Below are positions 9,451 to 20,431 of a stretch of DNA of 64,000 bases, piece after piece; position 1 is the first letter of the stretch, and each line of letters opens with the position of its first letter. Both the position numbers and the translations under genes were made by a program. The notes under the pieces were generated by a model. The model did no database searches and was not told where the DNA came from. It worked only from the letters and a program-made list of their open reading frames with translations. Origin of the DNA: Propionibacterium cyclohexanicum (lineage in GTDB: Bacteria; Actinomycetota; Actinomycetes; Propionibacteriales; Propionibacteriaceae); contig NZ_FOGZ01000008.1 in NCBI RefSeq assembly GCF_900111365.1, positions 48,957 through 112,956 on the forward strand, read 5' to 3'.

Positions 9451-10217
9451 TGGAGTACGGCCGCAGCAACTGGCGGTACAAGTCCGTCTTCACCGCCCTG
9501 GCGCGCAATGCCGTGCAGTTCACCGTGATGAAGCCGGCCATCGACACGGCCATCAAGGTGCACAAGCATGGGCTGGAGCATCTCGACGGGATCGACTCCC
9601 CGGTGATTGTCAACGCCAACCATTCGGGTCATTTCGACGCTCCGCTCGTGATGCTCACCATGCCGCGCCGCATCACGAACAAGCTCGCCACCGGCGCCGC
9701 GGCCGACTACTTCTTCGACAAGTGGTACAAGGCGGCGTTCACCGAGCTCATCGTCAACGCCTTCCCGGTGGACCGCACGGGCACCCGTAATCACCGGGGT
9801 CTGTCCGGCGATCTCCTGGACGCGGGTGTCTCGCTGCTCATCTTCCCCGAGGGCACGCGTTCTCGCACCGGAGGGATGGGGCGCTTCAAGCCCGGCTCCG
9901 CCGCCCTGGCGATCTCGCACAATGTACCCGTCGTGCCGGTGGCGATGGTGGGGGCGTGGGCAGCCTGGCCACCGAAGCAGGCCCGCTGGACTCCCGGTCG
10001 CCCCGATGTGCACGTGGTCTATGGCGCGCCGATGCGTGCAGAGCCTGGCGAGATCGCCCACGAGTTCAGCGAACGGGTGCGCCGGCGAATCATCGATCTG
10101 CACGACGCAACGGCGCGGGCGTATCACATGCCCACCCAGGCCCAGATGCTCCATCTGGCGGCGATCGAAGGCATCCGCACTGGCGAACTCCCCAAGGGCA
10201 AGCACCGCCGCATTTAG
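9450..10217 (+). CDS. 1-acyl-sn-glycerol-3-phosphate acyltransferase (PlsC family)
   Basis: Acylates lysophosphatidic acid or a related lipid at the membrane. The 255-residue protein has the PlsC/LPLAT blocks: NHSGHFD near residue 56 (the NHxxxxD catalytic pair), a block ending NAFPVDRTG, and FPEGTRSRTG near 131, followed by PGSAALAISHNVPVVPVAM. Its ATG overlaps the SDR stop codon by one base, so translation is coupled. Which acyl acceptor it uses cannot be read from the sequence. Confidence 0.88.
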   Translation: MEYGRSNWRYKSVFTALARNAVQFTVMKPAIDTAIKVHKHGLEHLDGIDSPVIVNANHSGHFDAPLVMLTMPRRITNKLATGAAADYFFDKWYKAAFTELIVNAFPVDRTGTRNHRGLSGDLLDAGVSLLIFPEGTRSRTGGMGRFKPGSAALAISHNVPVVPVAMVGAWAAWPPKQARWTPGRPDVHVVYGAPMRAEPGEIAHEFSERVRRRIIDLHDATARAYHMPTQAQMLHLAAIEGIRTGELPKGKHRRI

Positions 10218-10342
10218 CGGCAGACATCCCGCCCGCCCAGCGGCAGGCATCCGAGTCCCGGCCGCTCCGCCGTCTGACTCATGGCGTCATCCCACAGCAG
10301 ATCCATCGCTTGCGCGTCCGGTCCGGGCGCCGAAGGGGATGC

Positions 10343-10348
10343 TAGCCT
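10343..10348 (+). promoter_or_regulatory. -10 box of the Cys-Cys leader transcript, leaderless
   Basis: TAGCCT, then 7 nt, then the ATG of a 21-codon open reading frame. This places the probable transcription start on the leader peptide start codon. Confidence 0.5.
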
Positions 10349-10355
10349 CGGGGTC

Positions 10356-10421
10356 ATGAGTGCAGATCGCGCAGTCTCCCCCGAGGCCATGGCGTCGGTG
10401 CACATCTGTTGTCCGCGCTGA
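10356..10421 (+). CDS. Putative cysteine-responsive leader peptide (21 aa)
   Basis: A tiny open reading frame, MSADRAVSPEA then MASVHICCPR, ends with consecutive Cys codons (TGT TGT) three codons from the stop. It is leaderless by its -10 box and lies 154 bp upstream of a DUF4395/thioredoxin-like operon. In mycobacteria, leaderless small ORFs with consecutive Cys codons attenuate sulfur-related operons, some of which carry DUF4395 and thioredoxin-like genes. Here the placement and the Cys-Cys pair are seen; the cysteine-responsive function is inferred from that parallel. The following 154 bp contain a possible hairpin (GAATCG at 10424 with CGATTC near 10442). Confidence 0.55.
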   Translation: MSADRAVSPEAMASVHICCPR

Positions 10422-10575
10422 TCGAATCGCGCGTCGCCGCCCGATTCGGTGGGTATCGGCATCAACGGCTCCTCCTGCCTCTGTTCCGGCGCATGAGCCT
10501 GCTGGCCCCCGGACCGGCACAGAATCCACCGCCCCGTGCGGCTGCCTTCCTTCTGGAATCTTGGAGGTTGTTCCC

Positions 10576-11046
10576 ATGTCCAACCCACCCGCCGTCCATG
10601 GCGAGGTCGTGGATCCGCGAGGTCCACGATTCGCTGCCGGCGTCACCTCTGTTGTGCTCATCGTCGCCCTGGCAGCCGGCCCACGATGGGGGCTCCTGCC
10701 CCTGCTGATCCAGTTGCTGGCCTTCGCCGCCGGTTCGCTGCTGGGCCTGCGCTACCAGCCCTACGGGCTGTTCTTCCGGAAGGCGATCCGGCCCCGGCTG
10801 AGCCAGCCCGCCGAGCTGGAGGACGCCCGCCCGCCGCGTTTCGCCCAGACGGTCGGCCTGGTCTTCGCGGTGGCGGGGGTTCTCGGATCGCTGTTCGCGC
10901 TGCCGGCGCTGTTCTATGTCGCGGTCGGTTTCGCGCTCCTCGCGGCCCTGCTCAATGCGATCTTCGCCTTCTGCCTGGGGTGCGAGATGTACCTGCTGGG
11001 CAAGCGGCTGTTCGACCGGCCGGCCCGCCCCGGCGTCGCGGGCTGA
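10576..11046 (+). CDS. DUF4395 family membrane protein
   Basis: A 156-residue integral membrane protein with about four hydrophobic segments. It starts DPRGPRFAAGVTSVVL and contains the conserved AGSLLGLRYQPYG block and ends in CLGCEMYLLGKR, with a Cys pair in the last segment. DUF4395 proteins are commonly encoded next to thioredoxin-like or rhodanese genes, and the same is true here: the next gene begins 4 bp after the stop. A role in thiol or sulfur-species handling at the membrane is likely from context, not shown. GGAGGT 7 nt before the ATG fixes the start. Confidence 0.8.
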   Translation: MSNPPAVHGEVVDPRGPRFAAGVTSVVLIVALAAGPRWGLLPLLIQLLAFAAGSLLGLRYQPYGLFFRKAIRPRLSQPAELEDARPPRFAQTVGLVFAVAGVLGSLFALPALFYVAVGFALLAALLNAIFAFCLGCEMYLLGKRLFDRPARPGVAG

Positions 11047-11050
11047 GCCG

Positions 11051-11464
11051 ATGACAGGCCTGTGGATCGCGCTGGGAATCGTGGCACTGGCGCTGCTCAT
11101 CGGCGCTGTGAGAAGAATCACCGATGGGCGCGCCCGCACGGCGCGGAAGTCCTCGCAACGCGTGGATGCTGCTGAGCTGGGAATCGAGTTGGCCCCGCAC
11201 GGCACCTTCGTGCAGTTCTCCACGAGCATCTGCGCACCCTGCCGGGCCACGGCCAGGTTGCTCTCCCAGATCACCGAGGAAAACCCCGCGGTTGCCCATG
11301 TCGAGATCGACGCCGAGCACCGGATGGATCTCGTGGAGCGCTTCGGTGTGCTGCGCACCCCCACCGTGCTGCTCGTCGACGCCAAGGGCGCGGTGCGCTA
11401 CCGATTCACCGGGCCGTCCAGGCGCGCTGAGCTCGTGGACGCGCTGGCGCGCCTGGAGGACTGA
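11051..11464 (+). CDS. Membrane-anchored thioredoxin-like protein
   Basis: 137 residues. An N-terminal membrane segment (GLWIALGIVALALLIGAV) precedes a short thioredoxin fold whose active site reads ICAPCRATARLL, a CxxC at about residues 61-64, followed by VAHVEID, FGVLRTPTVLLVD with the cis-Pro, and a C-terminal helix. The CAPC dipeptide differs from the CGPC of thioredoxin. It follows the DUF4395 gene by 4 bp and shares its leader. It is probably a thiol-disulfide or persulfide reductase working with DUF4395. Confidence 0.82.
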   Translation: MTGLWIALGIVALALLIGAVRRITDGRARTARKSSQRVDAAELGIELAPHGTFVQFSTSICAPCRATARLLSQITEENPAVAHVEIDAEHRMDLVERFGVLRTPTVLLVDAKGAVRYRFTGPSRRAELVDALARLED

Positions 11465-11553
11465 GCCGCAGGCCTGCTTCCATCGCCGGCAGCCGGGAGC
11501 GATCCCGGCACCGGACCGGGGCCGCGCAAGATGTCGCGCACAGTACGGCTCGG

Positions 11554-11559
11554 TAGGGT
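11554..11559 (+). promoter_or_regulatory. -10 box of the GlfT1-like gene, leaderless
   Basis: TAGGGT, then 7 nt, then ATG at 11567. Confidence 0.45.
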
Positions 11560-11566
11560 AGAGGCC

Positions 11567-12547
11567 ATGCCCGGCTCCCCCCTCATCGACGACAGCGTGG
11601 CCGCTCCCGGCGAACGAGTGGTGGCAGTGGTGGTGGCCTGGAACCGGCGCGAGCTGCTTGGCCAATGCCTGGATGCCTTGGCCGCCCAGCGCCGCCCGGC
11701 GAACGCCATCGTTGTCGTGGACAATGCCTCCACCGATGGTTCGGCAGACCTGGCGGCCGCTCGGGATGTCGTGGACGAGGTCATTGCGATGCCCCGCAAT
11801 ACCGGCGGGGCCGGGGGTTTCACAGCCGGGATCGCGGTGGCGGTGGTGCGCCAGCACGCCGATCTGGTGTGGATCATGGACGATGACACGATCCCCGGGC
11901 CCGGCTGCCTGGAGTCCCTGCTGGACGTGCGGGCTCTGTACCCGGGCCGGCTGGCCTTGCTGGCGAGCCGGGCGGACTGGAAGGACGGGCGCGAGCACCC
12001 GATGAACACCCCGCGGTCCAGGCTTGGCGCCTCCAGCGCCGAGCGTTCGCGGGCCGCCTCGCTGGGCTGCCGTCCGATCCGCAGCTCCTCGTTCGTCTCG
12101 GTGCTCATCGATGCAATGGCGATCCGTGCCGAGGGGCTCCCCGTGGCGGACTACTTCTTGTGGAACGACGACTTCGAGTACACCGCGCGGCTGCTGCGGC
12201 ACCGTCGCGGGCTCTATGTGCCGGCTGCCCGCGCGAGGCATCTCACGAAAGCGTTCGGCGACTCGTCCGCCGATCCCGGCCCGCGCTTCTATCGGGAGGT
12301 GCGCAACAAGATCTGGCTGTTCACCCATTCGCAGGCACTGAACGGCTGGGAAAGGGTGGTCTACGGCGCCTCGACGCTGCGACGGTGGGCGCGTACCGTG
12401 CGAGCATCCCGCGAGCGCGCGACGCTGGGCTCCGGACTGTGGCGAGGGCTCGTCGACGGCCTCACCGCCCGTCCGCGGCGCAACGACGAGGTGTTGGCGG
12501 ACTGCCCTGTGGCCCACGAGATCCAAGAGCTGGAGAACCCACGATGA
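11567..12547 (+). CDS. GT2 glycosyltransferase, GlfT1-like
   Basis: A 326-residue GT-A fold inverting glycosyltransferase. VVVAWNRRELL opens the nucleotide-sugar domain, VVDNASTDGSADL follows, then NTGGAGGF and the metal-binding MDDDT near residue 104, and FLWNDDFEYTAR as the catalytic-base region. The NTGGAGGF and DDD pattern is shared with GlfT1-type galactofuranosyltransferases and with rhamnosyltransferases, so the donor is probably UDP-Galf or dTDP-Rha. The glf/glfT2 operon 3 kb away favours Galf. Its stop codon overlaps the next GT2 start (ATGA). Confidence 0.8.
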   Translation: MPGSPLIDDSVAAPGERVVAVVVAWNRRELLGQCLDALAAQRRPANAIVVVDNASTDGSADLAAARDVVDEVIAMPRNTGGAGGFTAGIAVAVVRQHADLVWIMDDDTIPGPGCLESLLDVRALYPGRLALLASRADWKDGREHPMNTPRSRLGASSAERSRAASLGCRPIRSSSFVSVLIDAMAIRAEGLPVADYFLWNDDFEYTARLLRHRRGLYVPAARARHLTKAFGDSSADPGPRFYREVRNKIWLFTHSQALNGWERVVYGASTLRRWARTVRASRERATLGSGLWRGLVDGLTARPRRNDEVLADCPVAHEIQELENPR

Positions 12548-13395
12548 GCACCGACTTCAGCGTCCTCATGCCCGTCTACCGCGGCGATGTGCCGGCCCAC
12601 TTCGCCCGGGCACTGCGCTCGGTGAGCACCGACCAGACCCGGCGTCCCAGCGAGATCGTCATCGTGCGCGACGGCGCGGTGAGCGCCGAGCTCGACGGCC
12701 TCATCGACGCCGCGCTGGCCGGTGAGGCCGTCGGCGGGGTGCCGGTCACCGCTGTGCGCCTCACGCACCATCGCGGCCTGGCGGGCGCGCTCAGCGAGGG
12801 ACTCAAGGCCTGCCGCCATGAGATCGTGGCCCGAGCCGACGCCGACGACATCTCCGTTCCGATTCGGTTCGCCGCGCAGCTGCCGTTCGTGGCAGGGGAG
12901 CACCACCATGAACCGCTTGATCTGCTCGGAGGAGCGATCCGGGAGTTCGAAGACGACGAGTCACAGCTGGGAATCGCCCGCGTGCTGCCCACCGACGCGG
13001 ACGAGATCCGCCGGGTGGCGCGCTTCCGCGACCCTTTCAACCACCCAACCGTCGTCTATCGCAGAAGCGCAGTGGACACCGCGGGCGGCTACCAGGAGCT
13101 CGCCCGGATGGAGGACTACTGGCTGTTCGCGCGGATGCTCGCTGCCGGTGCGCGGGTCGCGAACCTTGCGGAATCCGTGGTGCTGTACCGGGTGGGTGCA
13201 GGCGCGTACCAGCGTCGTGGCGGACTGGGCATGGTGCGCAGCGAGTTGGCTCTGCAGCGCGCCTTTGTCGGTTCCGGCTTCGTCAGTCCGCTGCAGGGCG
13301 CGCGCAATGTGCTGGTGCGGGGGGGCTACCGGATAGTGCCCACCGCGCTGCGCCAGGCGGGCTATCGGGCGATGCTGCGCATGGCTGGGCGCTGA
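12544..13395 (+). CDS. GT2 family glycosyltransferase
   Basis: 283 residues with a GT-A core: FSVLMPVYRGDVP, EIVIVRDGAVS, HHRGLAGALSEGL and the metal-binding ARADADDIS. The later block RFRDPFNHPTVVYRR is typical of surface-polysaccharide GT2 enzymes of the WaaE/EpsE type. The gene overlaps the preceding GlfT1-like gene by 4 bp (ATGA), so the pair is one operon. Donor and acceptor are unknown; a wall or capsular glycan is the likely product. Confidence 0.8.
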   Translation: MSTDFSVLMPVYRGDVPAHFARALRSVSTDQTRRPSEIVIVRDGAVSAELDGLIDAALAGEAVGGVPVTAVRLTHHRGLAGALSEGLKACRHEIVARADADDISVPIRFAAQLPFVAGEHHHEPLDLLGGAIREFEDDESQLGIARVLPTDADEIRRVARFRDPFNHPTVVYRRSAVDTAGGYQELARMEDYWLFARMLAAGARVANLAESVVLYRVGAGAYQRRGGLGMVRSELALQRAFVGSGFVSPLQGARNVLVRGGYRIVPTALRQAGYRAMLRMAGR

Positions 13396-13628
13396 TCGGT
13401 GGCTCTGGGGCCTGCGTCGTCAACACGCTGACCGATTCTCACAGGGTCGGCACATGTTCAGCACAGCCTGTGAACACAACTGAGCGCTTGACTGGTCTTC
13501 TATGAGCGGTGGACGACGACACGCTCGTCCGACACGCACGCCGGCTGGTCTCCACGGACTCTGCGCCAGCTCTCGCAGCGATCTCGGGTGCCGACCACAC
13601 GCGACGACAGGGGGGGAGCTTGCTCCGC

Positions 13629-14894
13629 ATGTGGGGATTTGGCCATACCAGGAAGACGTCACGGCAGAGTCCACACATCTATCTGCTGGCGACTTCGGGA
13701 CATCCCAACTATGGCGACGAGTTCATCGTGCGGTCATGGCTGGAATTCCTGAACCGCGAGCTACCGATGGCACAGGTCTGGCTCGACTCGCCCAATCCGG
13801 GGCTGTGCACCCAGCTGTTCAGCGATTCCCACCCGGGCCTGCGATGCACGGACACCCTGTGGAGACTCGCAGATCAGGTGAGCCGCCACGCGCCTGTGGC
13901 GCAATGGCGCAATGAGCTCGAATCGTATCTGGTGAACTTGGGCACTCCGCTGATCGATGCCGGCATCCAGCGGCTCGACCAGATGTCGCGAGTGCACATG
14001 CTCGGCGGGGGCTATCTGAACAGCATCTGGCCCCAGAACTGTCTTCTCACAGTTGCTGCTGCGGCCCTGAGCGGCAACCTCCGGATACCTGCAGTGGCGA
14101 CGGGGCTCGGGCTGGAACCTCAGTCCGCCGACACCGCCGGGCTGCTGGGCGAGGCGTTCGGAGCATTCGATTTCGTGGAGTCTCGCGACGGGAGTGGACC
14201 AGTTGAGACGGCATTCCCTATGGCCACGCCCGGTTTCGATGACGCCTTTCTCGGTCTGGGCCCGGCAGTCGAGGGCTTCTGGCGCAAGCCCCAGGATCGG
14301 ACTCCACCCCACTTCATGCTCCTGATCCAAGGCGACCAGTACGGTGACGAATCGTCACGCACCGATGTCGTGGAGACCGCGTTGGCAGAGCTGCGGCGGG
14401 CGGGATGGGCTCCGGACGAGCCTGTGGGGCTTGTCGAGGCCATCCCGCCCGATGACGCCTGGGCGCTGGCCGCACTGAGGGAGGAGCGTCACCTCACGGT
14501 GGAGTTCTACCCCTTCTTGGATTTGTGGAACAACGGGTTACCATTCGCCGCCGACCAGTACTGGGTGTCCACCCGTTTTCATTTCCACCTGCTGGCAGCT
14601 GCCTGCGGGATCGATGGCACAGCGGTGTCCATCTCCGGGAACTATTACTCACCGAAACACCATTCCCTCATCGAGCTGGGCACCGGGTGGCGCCTCGTCG
14701 ACGCGCACGGCGCAACGATGTGCGAAGCCGACCGCACCGCGACCTGCTCGTTCCCCCGCGTGGCGGGCGAAATCGCCCAGGCAAAGACGGAACTGGCCCG
14801 GCTGGTCGCGCACGGCTATGGTGACCGGGAGCTCCTGAGAGAGCCGATCACGGCGCTGCGCGGCCGGCTGGCAGGCGGCAACCAGCCGAGGTGA
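13629..14894 (+). CDS. Polysaccharide pyruvyl transferase family protein
   Basis: About 421 residues. Typical features of the pyruvyl-transferase/CsaB-like fold are present: HIYLLATSGHPNYGDEFI at the N-terminus, RVHMLGGGYLN in the middle, and WVSTRFHFHLLAAACG near the C-terminus. These enzymes add pyruvate ketals from PEP to sugars of wall polymers. The start is uncertain: the frame is open upstream to 13509, but ATG 13629, preceded by a GGGGGAG tract, lies just before the first conserved block. The gene is alone on the plus strand and runs toward the wzt gene, with two hairpins between them. Confidence 0.68.
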   Translation: MWGFGHTRKTSRQSPHIYLLATSGHPNYGDEFIVRSWLEFLNRELPMAQVWLDSPNPGLCTQLFSDSHPGLRCTDTLWRLADQVSRHAPVAQWRNELESYLVNLGTPLIDAGIQRLDQMSRVHMLGGGYLNSIWPQNCLLTVAAAALSGNLRIPAVATGLGLEPQSADTAGLLGEAFGAFDFVESRDGSGPVETAFPMATPGFDDAFLGLGPAVEGFWRKPQDRTPPHFMLLIQGDQYGDESSRTDVVETALAELRRAGWAPDEPVGLVEAIPPDDAWALAALREERHLTVEFYPFLDLWNNGLPFAADQYWVSTRFHFHLLAAACGIDGTAVSISGNYYSPKHHSLIELGTGWRLVDAHGATMCEADRTATCSFPRVAGEIAQAKTELARLVAHGYGDRELLREPITALRGRLAGGNQPR

Positions 14895-14920
14895 GCCACG
14901 CCTTCGACCGGCTCACCTCG
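14887..14920. terminator. Hairpin terminator between convergent genes (first)
   Basis: Perfect 11-bp arms CGAGGTGAGCC / GGCTCACCTCG with a 12-nt loop, overlapping the stop codon of the pyruvyl-transferase-like gene. No long T-run follows. Confidence 0.5.
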
Positions 14921-14926
14921 GGCGCA

Positions 14927-14950
14927 CTGTCCCTTCGCGGATAGGGACAG
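14927..14950. terminator. Hairpin terminator between convergent genes (second)
   Basis: 8-bp arms CTGTCCCT / AGGGACAG with an 8-nt loop, lying just beyond the end of the minus-strand wzt gene. With the neighbouring hairpin it probably stops transcription from both sides. Confidence 0.45.
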
Positions 14951-14965
14951 CCGATGAGCAGCGCC

Positions 14966-15859
14966 TCAGATGCTGTCGGGCGGGCCGCCGACGCGCACCC
15001 GCACCGGCACCTCGGCTCGTTCCTCGTCGGTGAACAAGCGTTCTTTCAGCTGTTTCGTCGTCAGCGCAGGTTTGGGATCGTCCTCGCTACCGTCGAGTGC
15101 CTTGTTCCGGAGAAAGCGCACAGCCTGATCACAGGGGCCGTCGAAGACGAGCTTGCCATGCTGCATCACGATGCCGCGCTTGCACAGCTTCTCCACCATG
15201 TCGAGGTCGTGACTGACAATCACCAAGGTCTTGCCCTCGCGCACCATCGTGCGGATGAGTCTCTTGCATTTCTCCTGGAAGGGCTCGTCGCCGACAGCCA
15301 AGATCTCGTCCACCAGGAAGACATCGGGATTGGTGTGCACTGCCACCGAGAAAGCCAGTCGCAAGTACATTCCCGATGAGTAGAACTTCACCTCGGTGTT
15401 GATGAACTCGCCGATGTCTGCGAACTCGAGAATGTCGTCGTAGGCAGCGTCGATCTGTTCCTTGGTCATGCCGAGGATGGCGCCATTGAGATAGACATTG
15501 TCATGGCCGGTGAGATCTGGATGGAAGCCGGCACCCACTTCGATCAACCCGGCGACCCGCCCGCGGACCCCCACGGCACCCTCATCGGGCCGCATGACAC
15601 CACTGATCAGTTTGAGAGTGGTGGACTTACCAGAGCCGTTGAAGCCCATGAGCGCCACAGACTCGCCATCTCTGATGTCGAGGTTGATGTCCTCCATAGC
15701 CTGGAATTCATTCGAATAATCCCTACGACGCCCCCTGATCAACCAGACCATGGCCTCCTTGATGGAGCGAGTATGCCGCAGCAAGAAGGTCTTCGTGACA
15801 TGCTGCAAGGTAACGACGACATCGGCGCCGCGCGGTTCGAGTCGCTGTTTGCGGGTCAT
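14966..15859 (-). CDS. wzt: Polysaccharide ABC exporter, ATP-binding subunit (Wzt/RfbE type)
   Basis: 297-residue ABC ATPase. Walker A is GFNGSGKST near residue 71, the signature region is FYSSGMYLRLAFSVA, Walker B is VFLVDEILAVGD, and the H-loop is IVSHDLD. It pairs with the permease encoded immediately upstream to flip lipid-linked wall glycan across the membrane. The protein stops soon after the nucleotide-binding domain, so it lacks the large C-terminal carbohydrate-binding domain of O9a-type Wzt and looks like the mycobacterial galactan exporter ATPase. Its ATG overlaps the permease stop (ATGA). It is the last gene of the glf-glfT2-wzm-wzt operon. Confidence 0.9.
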   Translation of the reverse strand: MTRKQRLEPRGADVVVTLQHVTKTFLLRHTRSIKEAMVWLIRGRRRDYSNEFQAMEDINLDIRDGESVALMGFNGSGKSTTLKLISGVMRPDEGAVGVRGRVAGLIEVGAGFHPDLTGHDNVYLNGAILGMTKEQIDAAYDDILEFADIGEFINTEVKFYSSGMYLRLAFSVAVHTNPDVFLVDEILAVGDEPFQEKCKRLIRTMVREGKTLVIVSHDLDMVEKLCKRGIVMQHGKLVFDGPCDQAVRFLRNKALDGSEDDPKPALTTKQLKERLFTDEERAEVPVRVRVGGPPDSI

Positions 15860-16759
15860 CACAGCTCCTGCGCGAACCGGGACTCGAACCGTCGAAAGAG
15901 GAAATCGCCGAGCACCAACGTTGCCACCGTGATCACCAGCGCAATCGGGGTCCACAGTGTGAAGAGATGAGGAACCACGCGCCACTGTTCTGGATTGATG
16001 GGGTATTTTGCGGTCGGCGCCCAGAAGCAGTCGTGGAACAACTCCACTGCGACGGTCAGAGGGTTGAGCATGTATATGTGCATGACCAGTGCGCCCATGG
16101 ACTTTTCGACGAGCACCCACATATAGAGCACCGGGCTCAGCCACGTGGCCACCATATTGATGAGATCAACGAAGTTCTCGGCATCCCGGAAAAAGACGTT
16201 AGCGGTGCCGAAGATCAAACCCAGTGCAAGCGAGAATACCGATATGATGAAGGAGCCCATGAAGAACGACCCAGCCTGGACCCAGGTCGGATGCCATCCG
16301 ATGATGAGGTTGACAACCACAAGGATGAGCACTTGGGGCAAGAAGTGGACCCATGCCACCAACAGGCTGGACACCGGGAACAGCTCGCGCGGCAGGTAGA
16401 TCTTCTTGATCAGGCCGCCATTGCCCACAATTGCGCGCGAAGCATTGCCGAAGACCTCACCGAAGAGGTTCATGACGATGATGCCGCTGAACATGTAAAT
16501 GGCGTAGTTCTCCAAGCCCTTGTTCAGCCCGAGGAACACTCCCATCGCGAGGAAGAACACGCCGAACTGCACTGCCGGCTTGATGTAGCTCCAAACCAGC
16601 CCGAGCACCGAGTCCCGGTAACGGACCTGGATCTCTTTGTCCACGATTCGCTTGAGAAGGAAGCTGCTGCTGAATACATCGCGTAATCCTCTGCTACGAC
16701 CCGGCGTCTGCAACTGGATCGTAGAACCAGTTTCGCTCTGCTTCATGAGTGCCACTGGA

Positions 16760-16770
<11 letters not shown>
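15859..16770 (-). CDS. wzm: Polysaccharide ABC exporter, permease subunit (Wzm/RfbD type)
   Basis: 303-residue ABC-2 permease with about six membrane segments after the conserved RYRDSVLGLVWSYIKP motif near the N-terminus. The ATG at 16770 has an excellent GGAGGA site and makes the gene overlap the end of glfT2 by 11 bp; an ATG eight codons later is less well placed. It forms the channel through which the polyprenyl-linked galactofuran would leave the cytoplasm. The partner ATPase follows with a 4-bp overlap. Confidence 0.9.
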
Positions 16771-20431
<3,661 letters not shown>

